Assembly (NCBI GenBank): GCA_905188085.1
Contig: CAJJKN010000001.1
Span: 124,001 to 188,000, forward strand
Direction of reading: 5' to 3'
DNA from: an uncultured Bacillota bacterium
GTDB taxonomy: Bacteria > Bacillota > Clostridia > Christensenellales > QAND01
Length of the DNA: 64,000 nucleotides
This document shows positions 16,818-24,920 of the stretch, piece after piece. The number at the start of each line of letters is the position of its first letter. Positions within the stretch are counted from its first letter, which is position 1. Both the position numbers and the translations under genes were made by a program. The notes beneath the pieces were generated by a model. It was not told the DNA's origin. It was given only the letters and a program-made list of their open reading frames with translations, and made no database searches.

Positions 16818-18086
16818 ATGAAAAAATCATTCAAAGCAATCACGTCCCTTATGCTGGTGCTGTTTGTATTGATGAGTATAACAGCAACGGCCCTTGCGGC
16901 CTCTCCGTCTATTACGTTTGGCGGCTTTTCAAAAGGATTTGATTTACAGCCCGGCAGCGAGTATACAGAAACCGATCTCTTCGGTGGTTTTAAAAACGTC
17001 ATGCCCGGTGATGTTTTGACGGAAACCATTACTTTTACAAACTCCGCTACCGACTGTGACTTTGTGAATCTCTATATGAGAGCCCAGGCACATAACGAAA
17101 CGGAGAATCCGCTTACTTACAGTGAATCCTTTGAAAACGCAGACGGGAAGGATCAGGCTGATATTGCAGGAAAACGTGATGAAACTGTTGCTACGATGGC
17201 GGAGTTTCTCTCCAAGCTTTCCATGAAAGTGTGGAATGGGGCGGAGTTAATCTATGATGCTTCTCCGGATGAATTGGACGGCCTGAAGGACAATAAACTC
17301 CTTGGCACATTTCGTACTGGCGACACAGCCACACTCAAAGTTGAGTTGGCGGTGCCGATTGATTTGGGCAATGAGTATGCAAACCGTGTTGGCGAAGTCG
17401 ATTGGATTTTTCATGTAGAAGCTTATAACGAAAGCCAGCTTTCCGTTCGCAAGGTATGGTCTGACGGCAATGCGAACCATGCAAATGACAGTGTAACGGT
17501 CAATCTTTTAAAAGATGGCAAGGTTGAAACTTCTCAAGAACTGAATGCTGAAAATGGATGGGCCTATACGTTTGACAGGCTTTTGGAAGGCCATATATGG
17601 ACAGTTGAAGAAGCAAAGGTTCCTGCTGGTTATACCGTCAGTTATAATACCGTAGGCACTTTGACAACGATTACCAACACAAAAAAGGCGCCCGCGCCCG
17701 ATCCCTCCGCGCCCTTGGATATGACTGTCCGCAAGATATGGAGTGCGGATGATGGGAAGAACCGTCCTGATTTTGTAACAGTTACACTTTACAATGGCGA
17801 TATTCCCTATGAAACGGTGCGCCTTGGGGCGTGGAATAATTGGACCTATGAATGGAAAGATTTACGTTCTTATGGGAATTGGCAGGTGATGGAATCTAAC
17901 ATTCCTAAGGGGTATGTTCCATCTTATAATGTTTCCGGAAATGTTGTAACAATTACCAATACCGCAAGCTTAATTCAAACCGGTCAGCTAAACTGGCCCA
18001 TTTGGATTCTCGGAGGCGGTGGATTTATCCTTGTTTCTCTTGGCGGGATAATACTGTTGAAGAAAAAGAGAGAGAACAATGCCTAA
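16818..18086 (+). CDS. Cna_B-domain surface protein with atypical sortase sorting signal
   Basis: This 422-residue protein has a signal peptide ending near ATALAAS, an N-terminal beta domain (about residues 30-205), two Cna_B-type domains (LSVRKVWSDGN...ITNTK at about 208-292 and MTVRKIWSADD...ITNTA at about 302-378), and a C-terminal sorting signal: IQTGQLNWP, a hydrophobic helix, then KKKREN. Pilin sorting signals commonly read LPQTGQLNWP; here the proline is replaced (LIQTG). It is probably anchored by the sortase encoded immediately downstream, whose gene overlaps this one by 8 bases. It likely forms the wall-attached base of the structure. Confidence 0.85.
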   Translation: MKKSFKAITSLMLVLFVLMSITATALAASPSITFGGFSKGFDLQPGSEYTETDLFGGFKNVMPGDVLTETITFTNSATDCDFVNLYMRAQAHNETENPLTYSESFENADGKDQADIAGKRDETVATMAEFLSKLSMKVWNGAELIYDASPDELDGLKDNKLLGTFRTGDTATLKVELAVPIDLGNEYANRVGEVDWIFHVEAYNESQLSVRKVWSDGNANHANDSVTVNLLKDGKVETSQELNAENGWAYTFDRLLEGHIWTVEEAKVPAGYTVSYNTVGTLTTITNTKKAPAPDPSAPLDMTVRKIWSADDGKNRPDFVTVTLYNGDIPYETVRLGAWNNWTYEWKDLRSYGNWQVMESNIPKGYVPSYNVSGNVVTITNTASLIQTGQLNWPIWILGGGGFILVSLGGIILLKKKRENNA

Positions 18087-18696
18087 AAAAATAGGCATTG
18101 CTATTGTAACAATAGGAGCAGTGCTGATTTTTTCAGCGCTGCTCCTTTTCCTCCATAACCGCCATGAGGATATACAAGCCGGACGGGAAGCCGAGAGCCT
18201 GTTGGAGCGTATAGAGGCGGCTATGGATACGACGGAACCGCCTTATTGCACGCCGCTTGCCCCACAAATGCCGACGGTTATGCTGGATGGCTATGAATAT
18301 GTCGGTTATATTGAGATCCCTGCATTAAATCTGAAACTCCCGATTATGTCTGAATGGAGCTATAGCCGGCTGAAGATTGCACCCTGTCGTCAGTTTGGCT
18401 CCTCGCGCACAGATGATCTTGTGATTGCCGCGCATAATTATAAAAGCCATTTTGGACATCTGAAAGACTTATCAGCGGGTGATATCGTTGTTTTTACAGA
18501 TATGGACCACATCGCCAACAGCTACTCTGTTGAAAAGATTGAAACACTAAAACCAAATGAGGTAGGTGCAGTGCAGCATAGCGGGTATGATCTCGTCCTC
18601 TATACCTGCACCAAGGGAGGGGAAACCCGTGTGACAGTTTTTTGTAATCGGATATCCAATGTTGCGGACCCATCATCAGTCTTGCAGGAGAAATAA
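18079..18696 (+). CDS. Sortase
   Basis: This 205-residue transpeptidase has an N-terminal membrane anchor (about residues 5-26) and a sortase beta-barrel with the catalytic His119 (AAHNYKSHFG), Cys177 (LYTCT) and Arg184 (GETRVTVFCN). The TLxTC-type motif is here LYTCT. The class (B, C or D) is not clear from motifs alone; no lid sequence or C-terminal membrane helix typical of class C pilus polymerases is visible. It is the last gene of the fibre operon and probably attaches the preceding LIQTG protein to the cell wall. Confidence 0.88.
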   Translation: MPKKIGIAIVTIGAVLIFSALLLFLHNRHEDIQAGREAESLLERIEAAMDTTEPPYCTPLAPQMPTVMLDGYEYVGYIEIPALNLKLPIMSEWSYSRLKIAPCRQFGSSRTDDLVIAAHNYKSHFGHLKDLSAGDIVVFTDMDHIANSYSVEKIETLKPNEVGAVQHSGYDLVLYTCTKGGETRVTVFCNRISNVADPSSVLQEK

Positions 18697-18746
18697 GTGT
18701 TGGTGAACAAAAAACCAAAGAAAAACAAGAGAATAAGAGTAAGATG

Positions 18747-18785
18747 ACAGCGTTTTGTTCCAAACGGAATGAAACGCTGTGTTTT
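18747..18785 (+). terminator. Terminator of the surface-fibre operon
   Basis: ACAGCGTTT (18747-18755) pairs with AAACGCTGT (18772-18780) and is followed by GTTTTATATT. Confidence 0.75.
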
Positions 18786-19016
18786 ATATTAAGGCGAATC
18801 AGCGGTATAAGAACAGTTGGCGGCTATGTACAAAATGATTGCGCCGGGGGATAAGATCGGTTTTATGCAGAATTTTCGTGTTTTCAGATGAGAAGGGGTA
18901 GTTTTCTTCAAAATTTATCGCCAAACCTTGTATTATAGAAAATTTTGATATGGGGCTTAAAGCGACATCTTTTGGCGTATGTGTCCTGTATGATTAGAAC
19001 TTGAAAATATGGATAT
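18786..19016. other. Intergenic region left of the tRNA-Ser integration site
   Basis: I see no gene, RNA or clear repeat here. It separates the fibre operon from the terminator of the disrupted tRNA-Ser gene. Confidence 0.4.
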
Positions 19017-19057
19017 AGAAAAAGTGTGCAGCCAGGACAATTCTGATTGCACACTTT
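19017..19057 (-). terminator. Terminator of the host tRNA-Ser gene
   Basis: On the minus strand AAAGTGTGCA (19057-19048) pairs with TGCACACTTT (19030-19021) and T-rich sequence follows. It lies 10 bases past the CCA end of the tRNA 3' half. Confidence 0.7.
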
Positions 19058-19066
19058 CAACAAAAC

Positions 19067-19123
19067 TGGCGGAGAGGGCGGGATTCGAACCCGCGTGCGC
19101 TTGCGCGCAAACTGATTTCGAGT
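19067..19123 (-). pseudogene. 3' half of host tRNA-Ser(CGA), split by the element (attL)
   Basis: Read on the minus strand this gives ACTCGAAATCAG (anticodon arm), a long variable arm, the T-arm GGGTTCGAATCCC, the acceptor strand CCTCTCC and an encoded GCCA. It lacks a 5' half here; the matching half with acceptor strand GGAGAGG lies at 41441-41481. Joining the two at their shared 9-base core gives an 89-nt tRNA-Ser whose acceptor, anticodon and T stems all pair. Confidence 0.9.
19115..19123. repeat. attL core
   Basis: ATTTCGAGT, identical to 41441-41449 and to 41260-41268 inside the element's own tRNA-Ser. It spans the CGA anticodon and its flanks on the minus strand. Confidence 0.85.
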
Positions 19124-19279
19124 TTTATGGATTAATGGCTGTTTAGCGATTTTTGAAGGCAGTTTCGGGATACTTCGTATTCGCCGAAAATGCTTGATAT
19201 TAAAGGCTTTTTTGCGATTGCGTCGCTGAAATCCCGATAAATAAAGGAAAGTTCGAATAACGGCATTTTCGCTGTTTTC

Positions 19280-19321
19280 GGAAAGAACAAGCACTATTTT
19301 GGAAAGAACTGCGGAAAGAAC
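19280..19321 (+). repeat. Left-end integrase arm-type sites (GGAAAGAAC x3)
   Basis: Exact GGAAAGAAC copies start at 19280, 19301 and 19313. The same 9-mer recurs five times near the right end. Positions close to both ends suit arm-type binding sites of the element integrase. Confidence 0.65.
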
Positions 19322-19394
19322 AGAATAAACACATCAACAACGGCAATACACAGGAAAGCCCACACCGATTAAAATATTTACGAGGTGTATTGCT

Positions 19395-19976
19395 ATGAAT
19401 GAAACCGCAATCAACTGGGATTCGATTCCCAATATTATTACCAAAGACCAACTCTATCAAATCTGTCATATCAGCAAGTCAACGGCATTGTATCTGCTTC
19501 GCAGCGGAAAGATACCGTGCGAATACACGGGCAAGAAAACTCGCTGTTACAAAATCAAAAAGGCTGACGTTATTACATATCTTGAAAAGAGAAAAGTATT
19601 TCCCGAATCCTATTCAGCACCGACTGGGTGGTACAAGGGGAACTATACCGTCGAAATGAGCGCCGAAGTACCCGAACAGGTTCTTGAAAATATGAAACTG
19701 TATTACACAGAACTTTTTTCGCAATATCCCGATGTGATGACCACAACCGAAATTTCAAAAGTAATCGGTTACGGCACGACATCTATCAATAATTGGTGTA
19801 AGAAAGGACATCTTAAATCATTCAAGAGGAACAATGTGAATCACATTCCGAAAGTCTACTTGATAGAGTTCTTTTGTTCGAAATATTTTCGCACTATCAC
19901 CCGCAAATCCGATTGGCATATCCGTGTGCTTCGAGAATTCCCTCGTTGGCAAGTGATACGAGAATCGAAAACATAA
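19395..19976 (+). CDS. Two-HTH DNA-binding protein (excisionase-like)
   Basis: This 193-residue protein has two small winged-helix/MerR-like motifs: ITKDQLYQICHISKSTALYLLRSGKIPCEYTGKKTRCYKI near the N-terminus and MTTTEISKVIGYGTTSINNWCKKGHLKSFKRNNVNHIPKVYLIEF in the C-terminal half. Both match the excisionase/HTH_17 pattern in which a helix-turn-helix is followed by a basic wing. It is the first gene inside attL and is preceded by three GGAAAGAAC sites. Paired DNA-binding units at an element end suggest a recombination directionality factor or element regulator; this role is inferred. GAGGTG precedes the ATG. Confidence 0.7.
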   Translation: MNETAINWDSIPNIITKDQLYQICHISKSTALYLLRSGKIPCEYTGKKTRCYKIKKADVITYLEKRKVFPESYSAPTGWYKGNYTVEMSAEVPEQVLENMKLYYTELFSQYPDVMTTTEISKVIGYGTTSINNWCKKGHLKSFKRNNVNHIPKVYLIEFFCSKYFRTITRKSDWHIRVLREFPRWQVIRESKT

Positions 19977-19980
19977 GAGT

Positions 19981-20055
19981 GAATATTCGCTGAATTTTCA
20001 CTGAATATTCGCTATGTTCGCTGTAAAAAGTGGCACAAGTTTGGAAATATTCGCT
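19981..20055 (+). repeat. Iteron-like direct repeats (AATATTCGCT)
   Basis: GAATATTCGCT occurs at 19981 and 20003, AAATATTCGCT at 20045, and the shorter TTCGCTG at 20017. Spacing of 22 bases between the first two is two helical turns. They may bind a Rep or HTH protein of the element. Confidence 0.55.
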
Positions 20056-20114
20056 GTAATTTTTGGCAATAGCGGATTTACAAATTCATAAATCGCACAT
20101 TCGACTTTTATTCG

Positions 20115-20145
20115 CCTCCTTTGTACAATATAAGCGCAAAGGAGG
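20115..20145 (+). promoter_or_regulatory. Hairpin that can mask the tnpV ribosome binding site
   Basis: CCTCCTTTG (20115-20123) is perfectly complementary to CAAAGGAGG (20137-20145), which contains the ribosome binding site of the next gene. In a transcript starting upstream, translation would be blocked by this 9-bp stem. Confidence 0.6.
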
Positions 20146-20153
20146 TTTTTACT

Positions 20154-20531
20154 ATGACTGACACATTATTTGAACAACTCGGCGGTACATACACGCAACA
20201 AGGCGATTATCTACTGCCGAACCTAGCTTTACCGGCGGAAAAAGAAACGGGTAATATCGGCGTGTGGGCATTAAGGCACAAACGATATTTGAAACATCAT
20301 CATAAGGTGCTGTACTACAATTTGCTCACTTCCGGCAAGCTCCATTCCCACCTCGCCGATACCGAAGAACAGGCACAACAACTTTTTCTCCGGCTGGTAA
20401 AAGAACTTGCCGAAAAGGAAGGTGTGACCGAACAACTCAAAGCCACCGACCAAATGGCTTGGGTGAGGAAGATGAATAACATCCGTGAGCGTGTTAGAGA
20501 AATTATTAATAAAGACTTAATAGTGGAATAG
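20154..20531 (+). CDS. TnpV-like transposon-encoded protein
   Basis: This 125-residue protein matches the small TnpV family found in clostridial mobilizable transposons: YTQQGDYLLPNLALP at the start, IGVWALRHKRYLKHHHKVLYYNLLTSGKLHSHLAD in the middle and VTEQLKATDQMAWVRKMNNIRERVREIIN at the end. Its biochemical role is not known. The ATG at 20154 has AAAGGAGG 8 bases upstream; a longer frame from 20121 lacks a site. It is convergent with the STAND NTPase gene, with a shared terminator between them. Confidence 0.8.
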   Translation: MTDTLFEQLGGTYTQQGDYLLPNLALPAEKETGNIGVWALRHKRYLKHHHKVLYYNLLTSGKLHSHLADTEEQAQQLFLRLVKELAEKEGVTEQLKATDQMAWVRKMNNIRERVREIINKDLIVE

Positions 20532-20535
20532 ACAT

Positions 20536-20569
20536 AGAAATGGCACAAGAAAAATTCTGTGCCATTTCT
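20536..20569. terminator. Bidirectional terminator between tnpV and the STAND gene
   Basis: AGAAATGGCACA (20536-20547) pairs with TGTGCCATTTCT (20558-20569) over 12 bp. It lies between convergent genes and has A/T-rich flanks on both sides. Confidence 0.75.
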
Positions 20570-20589
20570 ATTATGTTATAAGTTAGAGA

Positions 20590-23500
20590 CTATTTTGTTT
20601 GGGAGATTGGAGAATGTGAGATTTCTCGGTTAATTTGTTTAACGACAAATTCTCCGTTTCTAAAATATCCCACATAACTACTATCCTTCTCTGCATAGAA
20701 CTTCCCATATCGCTCACTGGCTTTTCCATCTTCTCTTCGATATTCTCGCATAATCCATATCAAAGACTTATCGCTATTTTGTAGAGCATCCAACAGTTCA
20801 TTTTTATCGACAAGTAAATAATTTTGAGCCGTTCTCCACTTTTCTCCTGAAATTGAATAGTGTGCTTTGATTTGCTTATTATCGTCATAAAAGATATATC
20901 CATTAGAATCTACAATGTTAAGTAATTTTCTGATTGGCTCAGACGGAATATCATAGTACACATCACCGTATTCAGGGAAATTATAACAACAGCCATCGAC
21001 TGCCGACTGTATAGAAAAATCAGGGAAATCTTCGACATTACTACTATTATATCTTTTTTTCCACGGGAACCAACAAACCTCTTTGGGGGTTATGTAACAG
21101 GAGGAAACAATGCCGCCGTGCCAATCGACAGGATTCGATACTCTTTTAGATAAATCTTTATCGCTGCTCAATTTATCAACGAATGCATCAAGATCATCCT
21201 TATCAATAATTATTGAACTAATAAAGATACAGGTCTCCACACCCGCAGAACCATAAAAACAAGAATAGTTGTTCAATGCCAACAAAGTATCGCTATTTAT
21301 TCTATATTGCTTGTCAGCATTATTTATAGTAATCCATTTATCCCAATTCAAGTTTGGGGCGTGAATAACGCTATTGATAACTTCTTCTTTACTACAGTTT
21401 TCTGCTTCTATGATTGCAGTCTTTGGTTCGGGAATATACCAAGGATTATCCTCGGGCAATTCATCGGGATCAATTTGTTCGACATCCTGTATAGGTATTA
21501 TGAAATTATCAAGCAATCCATAATCTCTAATATTTTCTGGCTCGTAGTTATTCCAATATAATAATCTATCTGCAAGAAATCCGCCCATATGATTTCGAAA
21601 TTGCCAAATGTATTTTTCGCATACTGTCATAACAGAACTTTTTGAGCCATGTGTCGCAGGAGTGTACCTTCTTAATATAGCAACATCTAATCCACCTATT
21701 ATCCCATCACCCTGTTCTTTTTGTTTAAAATTATAAAATTCCTCTTCATTCCAGCCTACTTGCGAAAGATATGCAAAAGCAGCTGATATAATAAATTGTT
21801 CATTTTTAATATTTGCAAATTTGGGTTGAAGTTGAGCAACTTTGCTTATTAAATCGGTGATTTGATCGCCATCTCTATGACCATATTGTGAAAATGCCGA
21901 TTCGAAATGATCAATCAAAACATATCTTGCTAAGTCATAGTCGATAGCACTATATCCGCTCATCCGTGTTCCAGATAACGCTTTTTCGTCGAGTGGAATA
22001 TCATAACTATCAGCCTTATAGGGTGGCATATAAGTTGAAACATCAGTACTATTATAAAGTCCAACTAAAACTGCCTTATGAACTATAGCAATAGCGTAGT
22101 ATCGTATAGATACATCCATAATATTAAGCACTTTTGATGGACTTAAAATATTACCCATCATCCAATCACTGGCTTTTTTAATAAGGGCACTATCAGCACC
22201 GTCATATACTAAGCATACAAGGATTGAAAATAGATCACTTCTAATTTGCGGATCGTTTATAGTGGAAAATTTTATAAACAAGTTATAGAATTCACAAGGA
22301 TTGTATTTTGCCCAACGCATAAGGTTGGAACGGTATTCTTTTCGTAAAGTATTATTTAATGTCGAAAGTGACCACGCATATACAGAAGGGCATCCGTTAA
22401 AAACATCTTCCTTAGTCAGTACATACTCTTCTTCATCTAAACTAATCGACTGCAAAGTATGCCACTTATAGCCATCAGAATCTCTGAGAAAGCTGGGCAC
22501 AGACCAAAACAGATCGCGTTGTGCGGGTAAGTCAAAGGAAAAGAGAAACTCATCCAACATTTTAACACCAAGAGGATGATCGACATCTCTGCAGAGCGGT
22601 AAAATAAGGTTGTTTGTAATAGTCATTAGTCCATCTGCATTTTCAGACATTATTTCTAATGAACGTTCTTTGAACAATGCTCCATTTTCGTGAGAGGTGT
22701 GCCTCAAAGCAAAAAACTGCAGATCTTGTTTAGACCATTCATCAATAGCATGATCAATAGTCTTATTTCTGGTAATTAAATAATTATGGTTTTGCATCGC
22801 CATTACGGACAATGCATACAAAGCCTCATTTTCTATTGCAGAACACTGTTCAAAATCTATATTTTGCGGATGATCATATGACTCCAACAATTTTAATGCC
22901 ATTGCATAATCGAAATAACCTTGTAATCCCGGGATATAGAAAGGCAAATCCGGATTCAAACCTTTTCCGTGTTTGCAAAAAGACGAGAGAATTCCATAGT
23001 TTTCCAAATACTGTAGAACTCTTTCGCATTGTTGTTGAGTTGTACCAAGGTTACTAATTAGATATGAAATGACATCGCTATATTCAATAGATTTGCTCTT
23101 TACAAACAGGTTTGAAAGCTCTAATATAGCTCTTAGAATATACTGATTCTTAATGGATATTTTTTCTTCTTTGGCAAATTCGTTTTCAATAAGGTCAATT
23201 TTACTGCGCAATAAATTTGTTAAAGAAACATCGGTATTTTTTGTATATTCTACAGTTTTTCCTTCGTTTAGCTCACAGAACACTTTTAATGATAAAGGTG
23301 TGGTTAAAGCGAATTTTAACCATCCGTAATTTTGAGCGTTAATATTGTATGCTTCCATATAATGTTCAAACAAAGTGTGAGTAGGTACGTCGCCAGCAGA
23401 GCCCAAGCGTTTTGTTGTAACACCACTTAGTTTCTTAGGAAATACAAATGGTCTAGATGTAAAGCAGAATCTGATTTGCTGATATCTTTTTGTTATTATG

Positions 23501-24873
23501 CCCGCTTCTTTTATTCGGTCATTCCAAATTTCATATGGAGCACATTCGTCTATTCCATCCACAATTAAAAGAATCTTAGGAACGATTTTAATATTAGAAT
23601 CTATGTATGCAGAAGAAAAACGATGTCTATTCACCATTGAAATCATTGCTTGCCATATTTCATCTTCGCTCCAATTTGAGGATAACCCAAGAGCAGAACT
23701 AATTATATCTTTCCAATTCGAGCTTGGAGAAATATTACGAGCCTGTATAACTAATGGAGTGTGAATACAGTTACCAAATAACTTTTCTGATGAAGCTGCA
23801 ACTCCGTGTGTTTTTCCTGTCCCCGGTTCACCTAAAAATAAAACTGGGTTCGTACATAAACTAGAGTCGAATTCATCAATAATTCGGTATATATCAATAG
23901 AAGATAATCTGCGAAGAACTTTTGTTACTTCTGATAGGTGAAAGTGATGATGCACTGTTCCGTGACTTCTATTTATAGTTTCACGGCTACTTTCAAAGTC
24001 AAAACTAAATGCACTTCTATCGATGTCGCAAATAGAAACAGATTCTTGTATACACCAAGCGTGTATAGTCCTACAGGCGCTACTAAGCAAGCTTGCTTTT
24101 GCAAAAATATTATCTAATTCAGCTTTTAATTCTGCATCTTTATCCTTTAATACTTCTTGAAATTCAAGTATTGCTTTATCTAATTGTTCACACAGAACAG
24201 CAACCTTCAAGGATGTATCGGCTAATTCTCCTCGTTTGTTTACTTCACCCAAAGTTGATGAAATATAATTGTCGATACTTCCATACGCATTTAGGTCGGG
24301 AACATATTTTGTTTTTAACCAACTTTCTTTGCTTTTTCTAAAAGCAAAAATGAAAGAATCTTCAGATGTTTCAGAATTTTCAAACCAATATTTCTTGATA
24401 CCGGCTGATGAGTCCTCTTGTAATTCTTTTACTATACGAGTCTCGTTCCACAATTCAACAATTAGATCAGGATGTTTTGATTTAACACCTTTCAATAAAG
24501 CTTCCCAACGTTTGCTTTCTGTATTAGTACCTCTTCCAGTGTCGGATGCTAGGTCACGAGGTATACATACAATATATCGGAATATCTGCGGACGAATTTT
24601 GACAGCAGTTTCAATTGATTTTTTTATTTGCTGGATTTGATTATCAGAAAGACTGAAAAGAAACCATTTTGCCTGTAATCCAACGATTTTTCCATCGGTT
24701 AGAGTAGAATAAGATTCTACACCGCCATCGCCGCCAGATCCATTAACAACGCTGAAAGAGGCAAGTTTATCATTGTATTCTCTCTTATTCCAGTTTTCAA
24801 ACAATTGGTTACATAAAATCTCAAATGCTCTCTCGAGAGAATCATTGTAAGTTTGAAAAGTAGACCAGTTCAT
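20590..24873 (-). CDS. STAND NTPase with N-terminal Mrr-like nuclease (Avs-like defence protein)
   Basis: The protein has 1427 residues. Residues about 10-150 look like a PD-(D/E)xK nuclease of the Mrr type: GGDGGVE (47-53) followed by GLQAKW (65-70) gives the D/E...QxK signature. A STAND-type NTPase follows with Walker A GEPGTGKT (348-355), Walker B LLIVDGIDE (436-444) and FTSRP (471-475). The remaining roughly 900 residues are a long helical, repeat-like region and a C-terminal domain I do not recognise, a plausible sensor. Nuclease-NTPase-sensor is the layout of Avs (AVAST) antiviral proteins, which recognise phage proteins and then degrade DNA. It is last in the minus-strand defence operon, 47 bases after the DUF262-HNH gene, behind a good GGAGG site. 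Confidence 0.75.
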   Translation of the reverse strand: MNWSTFQTYNDSLERAFEILCNQLFENWNKREYNDKLASFSVVNGSGGDGGVESYSTLTDGKIVGLQAKWFLFSLSDNQIQQIKKSIETAVKIRPQIFRYIVCIPRDLASDTGRGTNTESKRWEALLKGVKSKHPDLIVELWNETRIVKELQEDSSAGIKKYWFENSETSEDSFIFAFRKSKESWLKTKYVPDLNAYGSIDNYISSTLGEVNKRGELADTSLKVAVLCEQLDKAILEFQEVLKDKDAELKAELDNIFAKASLLSSACRTIHAWCIQESVSICDIDRSAFSFDFESSRETINRSHGTVHHHFHLSEVTKVLRRLSSIDIYRIIDEFDSSLCTNPVLFLGEPGTGKTHGVAASSEKLFGNCIHTPLVIQARNISPSSNWKDIISSALGLSSNWSEDEIWQAMISMVNRHRFSSAYIDSNIKIVPKILLIVDGIDECAPYEIWNDRIKEAGIITKRYQQIRFCFTSRPFVFPKKLSGVTTKRLGSAGDVPTHTLFEHYMEAYNINAQNYGWLKFALTTPLSLKVFCELNEGKTVEYTKNTDVSLTNLLRSKIDLIENEFAKEEKISIKNQYILRAILELSNLFVKSKSIEYSDVISYLISNLGTTQQQCERVLQYLENYGILSSFCKHGKGLNPDLPFYIPGLQGYFDYAMALKLLESYDHPQNIDFEQCSAIENEALYALSVMAMQNHNYLITRNKTIDHAIDEWSKQDLQFFALRHTSHENGALFKERSLEIMSENADGLMTITNNLILPLCRDVDHPLGVKMLDEFLFSFDLPAQRDLFWSVPSFLRDSDGYKWHTLQSISLDEEEYVLTKEDVFNGCPSVYAWSLSTLNNTLRKEYRSNLMRWAKYNPCEFYNLFIKFSTINDPQIRSDLFSILVCLVYDGADSALIKKASDWMMGNILSPSKVLNIMDVSIRYYAIAIVHKAVLVGLYNSTDVSTYMPPYKADSYDIPLDEKALSGTRMSGYSAIDYDLARYVLIDHFESAFSQYGHRDGDQITDLISKVAQLQPKFANIKNEQFIISAAFAYLSQVGWNEEEFYNFKQKEQGDGIIGGLDVAILRRYTPATHGSKSSVMTVCEKYIWQFRNHMGGFLADRLLYWNNYEPENIRDYGLLDNFIIPIQDVEQIDPDELPEDNPWYIPEPKTAIIEAENCSKEEVINSVIHAPNLNWDKWITINNADKQYRINSDTLLALNNYSCFYGSAGVETCIFISSIIIDKDDLDAFVDKLSSDKDLSKRVSNPVDWHGGIVSSCYITPKEVCWFPWKKRYNSSNVEDFPDFSIQSAVDGCCYNFPEYGDVYYDIPSEPIRKLLNIVDSNGYIFYDDNKQIKAHYSISGEKWRTAQNYLLVDKNELLDALQNSDKSLIWIMREYRREDGKASERYGKFYAEKDSSYVGYFRNGEFVVKQINREISHSPISQTK

Positions 24874-24920
24874 TTTTTGCCTCCTATAGCGTAAAACTTA
24901 AGTGTTTTGCAAACAAGGAT

